A stretch of DNA of 7,056 nt from an uncultured Oscillospiraceae bacterium (GTDB lineage Bacteria; Bacillota; Clostridia; Oscillospirales; Oscillospiraceae): positions 1 to 7,056 of the forward strand of contig CAAFMK010000050.1 in NCBI GenBank assembly GCA_900763995.1, given 5' to 3'. This document shows, one piece after another, positions 1 to 5,255 of the stretch. A model generated the notes under the pieces. It did not search any database and was not told where the DNA came from. It worked only from the letters and a program-made list of their open reading frames with translations. The position numbers were made by a program, and so were the translations under genes. The first letter of the stretch is position 1, and every line of letters begins with the position of its first letter.

Positions 1-12
1 ACTAAATGTTTT

Positions 13-40
13 GGATTGTTACTGTTCGGCAGGCAAAACC
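13..40 (+). promoter_or_regulatory. RAT (ribonucleic antiterminator) RNA element, target of LicT
   Basis: The two halves GGATTGTTACTG (13-24) and GCAGGCAAAACC (29-40) match the known consensus of RAT elements bound by BglG/LicT/SacY-type proteins, here separated by TTCG. In RNA the halves form the short asymmetric hairpin recognised by the CAT-domain dimer. The last six bases (35-40) are also the start of the left arm of the following terminator, so binding of the regulator excludes terminator folding. The spacer between the halves is 4 nt, one shorter than in the examples I remember (5 nt). The regulator is encoded immediately downstream. Confidence 0.93.
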
Positions 41-85
41 AAATTTTGCAGGTTAATTCCCTGCGAAATTTGGTTTTTGTTTTTT
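35..85 (+). terminator. Conditional intrinsic terminator in the leader, overlapping the RAT
   Basis: Bases 35-52 pair with 60-77 in an 18-bp stem (one G-U wobble at 47/65) around a 7-nt loop, followed by a T-rich run to 85. It stops transcription before the operon unless the antiterminator stabilises the RAT. The overlap with the RAT at 35-40 is the classic arrangement for LicT/BglG control. No -35/-10 pair is visible in the 12 bases upstream, so the operon promoter is outside the window. Confidence 0.93.
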
Positions 86-124
86 ATGGTTAAATGATAG
101 CCATCCACACAGCTCCATGCTTTC

Positions 125-133
125 AAGGGGGGG
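125..133 (+). promoter_or_regulatory. Ribosome binding site that fixes the licT start at 142
   Basis: AAGGGGGGG lies 8 nt before the ATG at 142. The upstream in-frame ATG at 94 has no such site and sits just after the terminator run, which favours 142 as the true start. Confidence 0.75.
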
Positions 134-141
134 ACGACATC

Positions 142-978
142 ATGAAGGTTCAAAAGGTAATCAACAACAATGTGGTCTCTTTTATTGACAGCTCTGGTGT
201 AGAGTCTGTCGCCATGGGAAAGGGTCTTGGATTTTGTTCCCGTGCTGGCTCCTGTCTGGATCAGTCAAAGGTGGAAAAAATCTTTCGGCTGGAGAGCCAG
301 AGTGAGACAAACCGCCTGAAAAAAATCTTTGCCACTGTATCGGAAAAAGAGATCGAACTGTGTAACCAGATTATTTTGTACGCCTCTGAAAATCTGAATC
401 GAACTCTCAGTCCCAGCTTGTATCTTACCCTCACTGACCACATCAGCTTTGCGCTGTCCCGAATGGAACAGGGGATCACCTTTCAAAGCGCACTTCTGAC
501 CGAGGTAAGAACCTTTTATCCCAGAGAGTTTGCTGTTGGGAAATATGCAAGCTCTCTGATTGAACAGAGGTTGGGGGTGGCGTTTCCTGAGGATGAGGCC
601 GCCTGTATCGCCCTGCATCTGGTCAATGCAGAGCTGGACAACTCCCTGAGTGAAACCATGCAAATGACCCAGGCGCTCCATGACATTCTGGAAATCTTAC
701 GCCAGAGTCAGGAGATTGAGCTGGCGGAAAGCGGCTCCTATTTTGACGAGTTGACAGTTCATCTGAAATTTCTGGCCATTCGCACCTTTGCCGGACTGGA
801 TGAGCGCAGGCAGGACCCGGAGTTTGTGGAGTTTATTCAAAGGAACAACCCGGAGGAATATGCCTGTGCCACGCTCATTGCTGAATATCTGGAAAAGCAG
901 AGCCAGCACCCAGTTTCAGACACAAGCAGGGCCTATTTGGCAGTTCACATCCACCGCATCAACAAACATGAAGCTTAA
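142..978 (+). CDS. licT: LicT/BglG-family transcriptional antiterminator
   Basis: This is an RNA-binding antiterminator of 278 aa, the usual length for LicT (about 277). Residues 1-55 form the CAT RNA-binding domain (MKVQKVINNN start, MGKGLGF at 26-32). PRD1 is about 65-170 and PRD2 about 171-278. The four PRD histidines are at His100 (LTLTDH), His159 (IALH), His207 (TVHLKF) and His269 (AVHIHR), the same positions I recall for LicT. In this family, EIIB-dependent phosphorylation of PRD1 inactivates the protein, while HPr-dependent phosphorylation of PRD2 can activate it. The protein should bind the RAT at 13-40 and let transcription pass the terminator. The start at 142 has a strong ribosome binding site; the frame can be extended to 94, but those residues fall outside the family's N-terminus. 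It is first in the operon, 18 nt before the EIIA gene. It could equally be named after its sugar (GlcT-like), but the RAT and CAT features fit the LicT/BglG type well. Confidence 0.93.
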   Translation: MKVQKVINNNVVSFIDSSGVESVAMGKGLGFCSRAGSCLDQSKVEKIFRLESQSETNRLKKIFATVSEKEIELCNQIILYASENLNRTLSPSLYLTLTDHISFALSRMEQGITFQSALLTEVRTFYPREFAVGKYASSLIEQRLGVAFPEDEAACIALHLVNAELDNSLSETMQMTQALHDILEILRQSQEIELAESGSYFDELTVHLKFLAIRTFAGLDERRQDPEFVEFIQRNNPEEYACATLIAEYLEKQSQHPVSDTSRAYLAVHIHRINKHEA

Positions 979-996
979 GAAAGAGGGTATTCTATT

Positions 997-1482
997 ATGG
1001 GTTTTTTAAAAAATCTATTTTCTGATCCTGAATTGGAGATCGGCGCACCGGTTGCAGGTCAGGTCGTTCCTCTTACAGAGGTCAATGACCCCACCTTTCA
1101 CGATGAGATCCTTGGAAAAGGTATTGCAGTACGCCCAAGTGCAAATCAGATTGTGGCCCCCTGTGATGCCAAGGTGGATCTGATGTTTGATACTGGCCAC
1201 GCTGTAAGCCTTGTGGCCGACTGTGGTGCTGAGGTTCTGATCCATGTGGGTCTCAATACTGTCCAGCTTCAGGGAAAGCATTTTACTGTACACTCCAAAA
1301 ATGGAGATCATGTGACCGCCGGTCAGCTGCTCATCGAATTTGACCGGGAGGCCATTGCGGCAGAGGGCTATGATGTGATCACCCCTGTGATCATCTGCAA
1401 CACCGACAAATATGACAAAATCAAGACCTACACTGAGAAAACAGTGGCCGCTGGTGAAACTGTGATCGGACTGGTGGAGTAA
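997..1482 (+). CDS. crr: PTS enzyme IIA, glucose type (Crr family), free-standing
   Basis: This is a soluble phosphocarrier of 161 aa that accepts phosphate from HPr and passes it to the EIIB domain of the permease. The single EIIA-Glc (PTS_EIIA_1) domain fills the chain. His83 in LIHVGLNTVQLQG is the phosphorylated residue, and His68 (TGHAVSL) is its partner; their 15-residue spacing equals that of E. coli His75/His90. The start MGFLKNLFSD resembles the amphipathic N-terminal helix of E. coli Crr. An AAGAGGG site at 981-987 supports the ATG at 997. In many Gram-positive glucose and GlcNAc permeases this domain is fused to the EIICB; here it is separate, and the permease at 3467 lacks it, so the two are expected to work together. 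Whether this EIIA also regulates other proteins, as in enterics, cannot be judged. Confidence 0.94.
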   Translation: MGFLKNLFSDPELEIGAPVAGQVVPLTEVNDPTFHDEILGKGIAVRPSANQIVAPCDAKVDLMFDTGHAVSLVADCGAEVLIHVGLNTVQLQGKHFTVHSKNGDHVTAGQLLIEFDREAIAAEGYDVITPVIICNTDKYDKIKTYTEKTVAAGETVIGLVE

Positions 1483-1503
1483 GCACAGAGAATCCTGTGT
1501 TGG

Positions 1504-1510
1504 AAAGGAG
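1504..1510 (+). promoter_or_regulatory. Ribosome binding site that fixes the ptsI start at 1520
   Basis: AAAGGAG lies 9 nt before ATG 1520. A TTG at 1511 in the same frame directly abuts the site with no spacing, so it is not a plausible start. Confidence 0.75.
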
Positions 1511-1519
1511 TTGTTAGAG

Positions 1520-3151
1520 ATGGTGAAAGGGACTGGGCACGCTACATATTCTGGAATTGCCATTGGACGGGCATACCTCTACCAAAAGCAGCAGCATGAG
1601 CTCCCTGTATCCTGTGGCGATCCCGCTGCAGAGCAACAGAAATTCAATGATGCTGTACAGATTGCCCACGAACAGCTACAGGCTCTTTTTGACCAGACCA
1701 AAAAGGAGCTTGGTGAGGAACAGGCCATGATCCTTGATGTACAGATGATGATGCTGGACGATCTGGATTATTTGGAGAGCGTTCAGAGTATGATCCAGGG
1801 CGGTGCCAGCGCAGCGCAGGCGGCCCAGGACAGCGGTGCTGCGTTTAGCGCTGCATTTGCCGCCATGGATGACGAGTATATGAAGGCCCGTGCAGTGGAT
1901 GTCAAGGATGTATCCCAGCGCATTGTGCAGATCCTCTGCGGCAAGCAGCAGGGAAACATCATGGATGAACCTGGTATTTTAGTTGCCGAGGATCTGACCC
2001 CCAGCGAAACTGTCCAGCTGCCCAAGGATAAGATCCTGGCCTTTGTCACACGGCAGGGTTCAGCCAACAGCCACACAGCCATTCTGGCCCGTATAATGAA
2101 CATCCCATCACTGGTACAGACTGACATCTCCTTAGATGACGGGCTTGATGGCAAGCTTATGGTGGTAGATGGCTTTGATGGTTCATATTATGTAGAGCCA
2201 GATGAGGCCACGCTGGGGCAGATGTACAGCAAGCAAAAAGAAGCCGCTGAGGAGCGCTCCCAGCTGGAGGCATATCGGGGAAAGCCCAGCGTTACCCGCA
2301 CTGGGCGCAAAATCAAACTCTTTGCCAATATTGGCAATCCAGATGATGTGAAGGCTGTTCTGGCCGGGGATGCAGAGGGCATTGGCCTGATGCGCAGCGA
2401 ATTCCTCTACCTGGGGCGCACCAGCTTCCCCACAGAGGAGGAGCTGTTTGATGCCTATCGCACAGTGGTAGAGGGCGTACAGGGCCGTCAGGTGGTCATC
2501 CGGACACTGGATATTGGTGCAGATAAAAAGGTGGACTATTTTGGCCTCCAGCCTGAGGAGAATCCAGCCCTGGGCTATCGTGGTATTCGGATCTGTCTGG
2601 ATCAGGAGGAGATCTTCCGTCCTCAGATGCGGGCCATCTACCGGGCAGCTGCCTATGGGGATGTGTGTGTGATGTTCCCCATGATCGCCTCGGTCTGGGA
2701 GGTGAAAAAAGTCAAGGCCTTTTGTGCCAAGATTCAGGAGGAGCTCAGGGCAGAGGGTATCCCCTGTGGTGATCCCCAGCTGGGCATTATGATCGAAACC
2801 CCAGCCGCTGCCCTGATCAGCCATCAGCTGACTGAGGAAGTGGACTTCTTCAGCGTTGGTACCAATGACCTGACCCAGTATACACTGGCTGTTGATCGGC
2901 AGAACGCCAAGCTGGATCAGTTCTACGATCCACACCACCCGGCACTGCTGGCACTGCTGGAGATGATTGCCGCAAACGCCCGCCATGCGGGGATCTGGGT
3001 GGGGATCTGCGGGGAACTTGGTGCGGACAGCACCCTGACAGAGGACTTTATTCGGATGGGCTTTGACGAGCTTTCTGTTTCGCCTGGGCGCATTCTTGAA
3101 TTAAGGAAGAAAGTTTGTGAAAGTGAGGCTACCCCCAATGAAGGAATTTGA
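1520..3151 (+). CDS. ptsI: PTS enzyme I (phosphoenolpyruvate-protein phosphotransferase)
   Basis: This cytoplasmic enzyme autophosphorylates with PEP and donates the phosphate to HPr, starting the PTS relay. The product is 543 aa, slightly shorter than the E. coli and B. subtilis enzymes (about 570-575). Order: N-terminal HPr-binding helical part and swivelling phosphohistidine domain (about 1-225), with the active His185 in SANSHTAILAR; then the PEP-binding TIM barrel (about 255-530). Catalytic residues seen are Arg292 (GLMRSEF), Arg328 (RTLDIGADK), Arg354 (GYRGIR), Glu426 (MIETPAA), Asp450 and Arg460 (VGTNDLTQYTLAVDR) and Cys498 (GICGELG), matching known E. coli EI positions. All key residues are present, so it should be active. 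It follows EIIA by 37 nt and overlaps ptsH by 14 nt, implying translational coupling. The order ptsI-ptsH is the reverse of the common ptsH-ptsI. PEP synthase and pyruvate phosphate dikinase share the fold but not this length or domain order. Confidence 0.96.
   Translation: MVKGTGHATYSGIAIGRAYLYQKQQHELPVSCGDPAAEQQKFNDAVQIAHEQLQALFDQTKKELGEEQAMILDVQMMMLDDLDYLESVQSMIQGGASAAQAAQDSGAAFSAAFAAMDDEYMKARAVDVKDVSQRIVQILCGKQQGNIMDEPGILVAEDLTPSETVQLPKDKILAFVTRQGSANSHTAILARIMNIPSLVQTDISLDDGLDGKLMVVDGFDGSYYVEPDEATLGQMYSKQKEAAEERSQLEAYRGKPSVTRTGRKIKLFANIGNPDDVKAVLAGDAEGIGLMRSEFLYLGRTSFPTEEELFDAYRTVVEGVQGRQVVIRTLDIGADKKVDYFGLQPEENPALGYRGIRICLDQEEIFRPQMRAIYRAAAYGDVCVMFPMIASVWEVKKVKAFCAKIQEELRAEGIPCGDPQLGIMIETPAAALISHQLTEEVDFFSVGTNDLTQYTLAVDRQNAKLDQFYDPHHPALLALLEMIAANARHAGIWVGICGELGADSTLTEDFIRMGFDELSVSPGRILELRKKVCESEATPNEGI
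3123..3128 (+). promoter_or_regulatory. Ribosome binding site for ptsH, inside the end of ptsI
   Basis: GTGAGG lies 9 nt before ATG 3138. A second possible site, AAGGAAG at 3103-3109, is 7 nt before an in-frame GTG at 3117, which would add seven residues to HPr. Conservation of His15 numbering favours 3138. Confidence 0.55.
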
Positions 3152-3395
3152 GTATGTGATCACGGATGAGCTGGGGCTGCACGCCCGTCCTGCTGGTCTG
3201 CTGGTAAAGGCTGCTTCCAATTTTGGCTGTGATGTAAAGCTGAGCGCCAACGGTCAGACCGTGGATGCAAAGCGGATCATGGGCGTGATGCGCCTAGCCG
3301 CTAAGAAGGGTCAGACCCTGACTGTTGTCTGCGAGGGGCAGGGCGAGGATGAAGCCGCCGCCACCCTTGAAGAGTTTCTCAAGAAAAACCTGTGA
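3138..3395 (+). CDS. ptsH: HPr phosphocarrier protein, non-canonical at residue 46
   Basis: HPr carries phosphate from enzyme I to EIIA and, in Firmicutes, to PRD regulators. From ATG 3138 the product is 85 aa, the normal size. The active site LGLHARPAG puts the phosphoryl acceptor exactly at His15 with Arg17-Pro18 after it. The regulatory-site helix reads DAKRIMGVMRLA, so position 46, a serine in B. subtilis HPr (KSIMGVMSLG) and the target of HPr kinase, is Arg46; the serine at 52 is also Arg. This protein should transfer phosphate but cannot form HPr-Ser46-P, the CcpA co-repressor. A longer form from GTG 3117 (92 aa) is possible. The gene overlaps ptsI by 14 nt and is followed after 71 nt, including a stem-loop, by the permease gene. 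Crh-like proteins lack His15, so this is not Crh. Confidence 0.95.
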   Translation: MKEFEYVITDELGLHARPAGLLVKAASNFGCDVKLSANGQTVDAKRIMGVMRLAAKKGQTLTVVCEGQGEDEAAATLEEFLKKNL

Positions 3396-3399
3396 CCTT

Positions 3400-3437
3400 G
3401 GCGCATTGAGCCACCGTGGGCCGATGGCTCAATCGCC
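3400..3437 (+). other. Intercistronic stem-loop between ptsH and the permease gene
   Basis: GGCG (3400-3403) pairs with CGCC (3434-3437) and ATTGAGCCA (3405-3413) with TGGCTCAAT (3425-3433), giving 13 bp with one bulged C (3404) and an 11-nt loop. No T-run follows, so it is not a standard terminator. It could protect or process the mRNA and so separate expression of the general proteins from the permease. Function is inference. Confidence 0.6.
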
Positions 3438-3466
3438 TACATAAATTGTGAGGAGGAGTAGAGATT

Positions 3467-4966
3467 ATGATGAAATATCTGCAAAAGCTTGGCAAGGCTT
3501 TGTTCCTGCCTGTAGCGATTTTGCCCATTTGTGGTATTCTGATGGGCATTGGCTACGCAATCGCCCCCGGCGCTATGGGTGTTCCCGATGCCCCCACCAG
3601 CGGTGCAGCATATGTGATTGGTTTCTTCCTGATCAAGGCAGGCGGTGCCTTGATCGACAATATGGCCCTTCTGTTTGCCGTCGGTGTTGCCGTTGGCCTG
3701 TCAAAAAACAATGACGGCACTGGCGGTCTGGCCGGTCTGGTATCCTGGCTGATGGTCACCAAGCTGTTGAACCCTGGAGTGGTGAGCGTGATCTATCCAA
3801 CCATGATGGAGAATACTACCAATGCAGTGGCTTTCGCAAAGATCGAGAACCCCTTTATCGGCATTTTGTGTGGTATCATCGGCGCTGTCTGCTACAATAA
3901 GTTCAAGGATACCAAGGTGCCCGATGTGCTGGGCTTCTTTGGCGGCAAGCGTTCCGTTGCTATCGTTACAGGTGTTGTGTCTGTGGTAACAGCCGCCGTC
4001 CTGCTGTTTGTATGGCCCATCCTGTTCGGTGGCCTGGTTGCCCTAGGCAACGCCATCAAAGGTATGGAGGTTGTTGGTGTCGGCGTCTACGCCTTCCTGA
4101 ACCGCCTGCTCATCCCCACCGGTCTGCACCACGCCCTGAACAATGTGTTCTGGTTTGATACCATCGGTATGGGTGACCTGACCGCTTACTGGAAGGCTCT
4201 GGTCGAGGGCGGCGTGATGGAGAATGGTACCGTCATCGACTGGTCTGTTGGTATGTACATGGCTGGCTTCTTCCCCTGCATGATGTTCGGTATCCCCGGT
4301 GCCGCTCTGGCTATGATCCAGACCGCCAAGACCAAAAAGCGCAAGGCCACCATCGGTCTGGTTGGTTCCGCCGCCATTTGCGCCCTGCTCTGCGGCGTGA
4401 CCGAGCCCTTCGAGTTTGCATTCATGTTCCTGGCATTCCCCCTGTATGTGGTGTATGCTCTGCTGTACGGCATTTTCGCAGCTGTCACCGTGGCCCTGGG
4501 CTACCGCGCAGGCTTCTGCTTCTCTGCCGGTTTGACTGACGCTTTCTTCTCCTCCTTCCTGCCCGCTGCAAACAAGAGCTGGCTGTTGTTCCCCATAGGT
4601 CTTGCCGCTTTTGTGGTGTTCTATCTGGTATTCCTCTTTGCCATCAAGACTTTCAATCTGAAAACTCCCGGCCGTGAGGACGATCAGGAGGAAGAGATGA
4701 ACATCGTCTTGTCCAACGGTGACTACACTGAGATGGCTCGCATCATTCTGGAAGGTGTAGGCGGCACAGCCAATCTGGAGTCCATTGACAACTGCATCAC
4801 CCGCCTGCGTCTGGAGGTAAAGGATCGTCTGCTGGTGGATGAGAAGAAGATCAAGAGCTCCGGCTGTGCTGGCGTGATTCGTCCGGGTAAGACCAGTGTT
4901 CAGGTCATCATTGGCCCAAAGGTTCAGTTTGTGGCTGATGAGTTCAAGCGGCTGGCCAAAGAGTAA
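3467..4966 (+). CDS. nagE: PTS permease enzyme IICB, N-acetylglucosamine/glucose type
   Basis: This membrane permease transports and phosphorylates its sugar using phosphate from EIIA. It is 499 aa: EIIC membrane domain about 1-395 (roughly ten hydrophobic segments), linker FNLKTPGRED (396-405), EIIB domain about 415-499 with the phosphorylated Cys443 in DNCITRLRLEV. EIIC signatures of the glucose superfamily are LNRLLIPTGLHH (211-222), FFPCMMFGIPGAALAM (268-283) and GVTEPFEF (310-317). These wordings, especially LNRLLIPTGLHH and FFPxMMFGxPGAALAM, are closer to what I recall of NagE/NagP than of PtsG, so GlcNAc is the first guess and glucose the second; the symbol is tentative. No EIIA domain is fused; the separate EIIA at 997 supplies it. 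AGGAGGAG at 3451-3458 supports ATG 3467, with ATG 3470 as an equal alternative. It is the last gene of the operon. No nagA or nagB genes are nearby to confirm the substrate. Confidence 0.93.
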   Translation: MMKYLQKLGKALFLPVAILPICGILMGIGYAIAPGAMGVPDAPTSGAAYVIGFFLIKAGGALIDNMALLFAVGVAVGLSKNNDGTGGLAGLVSWLMVTKLLNPGVVSVIYPTMMENTTNAVAFAKIENPFIGILCGIIGAVCYNKFKDTKVPDVLGFFGGKRSVAIVTGVVSVVTAAVLLFVWPILFGGLVALGNAIKGMEVVGVGVYAFLNRLLIPTGLHHALNNVFWFDTIGMGDLTAYWKALVEGGVMENGTVIDWSVGMYMAGFFPCMMFGIPGAALAMIQTAKTKKRKATIGLVGSAAICALLCGVTEPFEFAFMFLAFPLYVVYALLYGIFAAVTVALGYRAGFCFSAGLTDAFFSSFLPAANKSWLLFPIGLAAFVVFYLVFLFAIKTFNLKTPGREDDQEEEMNIVLSNGDYTEMARIILEGVGGTANLESIDNCITRLRLEVKDRLLVDEKKIKSSGCAGVIRPGKTSVQVIIGPKVQFVADEFKRLAKE

Positions 4967-5077
4967 TAAGCGACTTTAAATCGGCGGGGACTGCTCCGGC
5001 CCACGGTGCAGATTACGCCAAGTCGTTGAAATGGGCCGCTGATCGTGTTTTGAAGTGAATATGCTTTCAGCTGCTCA

Positions 5078-5117
5078 AGGGGCTTGTTGTCCGTGATATA
5101 GCAGACAACAAGCCCCT
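5078..5117. repeat. Long perfect inverted repeat (14-bp stem)
   Basis: Bases 5078-5091 pair perfectly with 5104-5117 around a 12-nt loop, with a GGGG/CCCC base. No T-run follows immediately on either strand; a CTTTTTCTT stretch occurs only from 5132. It may be an mRNA 3'-end stabilising stem or part of a dispersed palindrome. It is not a standard intrinsic terminator. Confidence 0.7.
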
Positions 5118-5169
5118 CCCCCTCTGTACAGCTTTTTCTTCCACTCCAACACAGATGGGAAAACACCGC

Positions 5170-5214
5170 AACAGGCCCAACCTCCACTCAATTGAGCAGA
5201 GGTTGGGCCTGTTT
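5170..5214. terminator. Strong hairpin, candidate bidirectional terminator
   Basis: Bases 5170-5184 pair with 5199-5213 in a 15-bp GC-rich stem; the loop contains CTCAATTGAG, itself self-complementary. Plus-strand exit is TTTATCAT, and the minus-strand side reads TTGCGGTGTTTT, so both U-tracts are weak. It lies 203 nt after the permease stop and 42 nt past the hutU stop, where a shared terminator of convergent genes is expected. Confidence 0.6.
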
Positions 5215-5221
5215 ATCATGT

Positions 5222-5251
5222 AGGGAGGATATTATGGCAAATGGAGTTTGA
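5222..5251 (+). other. Orphan ribosome binding site with five-codon frame
   Basis: AGGGAGG (5222-5228) is followed after 5 nt by ATG at 5234, then GCA AAT GGA GTT and a TGA stop at 5249-5251. This looks like a gene start without a gene, placed right at the end of the hutU remnant. It may be a deletion scar from a former downstream gene, or chance. Confidence 0.3.
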
Positions 5252-5255
5252 TCAA

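Larger units (their letters stand above)
4967..5255. other. Gene-free intergenic region between convergent operon and hutU remnant
   Basis: No convincing coding frame is present. Besides the two inverted repeats annotated separately, weaker pairings exist near the start: CGACTT (4971-4976) with AAGTCG (5020-5025), and CGGCCCA (4997-5003) with TGGGCCG (5032-5038), which would compete with each other. No U-tract terminator directly follows the permease stop, so the operon transcript probably runs into the hairpins at 5078 or 5170. Confidence 0.6.

Noticed and set aside
94..141. Longer licT beginning at ATG 94
   Set aside because: It has no ribosome binding site, lies directly behind the terminator, and would add 16 residues ahead of the conserved MKVQKVINNN start; numbering of the four PRD histidines fits a start at 142.
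1..141. CcpA binding (cre) site in the operon leader
   Set aside because: No stretch matches the cre consensus well; the promoter, where it might lie, is outside the window.
1484..1499. Short inverted repeat CACAG/CTGTG between EIIA and ptsI
   Set aside because: Only 5 bp of stem and no T-run; too weak to call a regulatory structure.
1015..1563. 182-codon open frame on the minus strand across EIIA
   Set aside because: It is antisense to a gene with full family conservation, shows no recognisable domain, and has no ribosome binding site worth noting.
2183..2986. 267-codon open frame on the minus strand inside ptsI
   Set aside because: It mirrors the codon pattern of ptsI and its translation resembles no known protein.
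3467..4966. Assignment as the glucose permease PtsG
   Set aside because: Not excluded, but the motif wording around GLHH and FFPxMMFGxPGAALAM is nearer to GlcNAc permeases as I recall them; kept as the second possibility.
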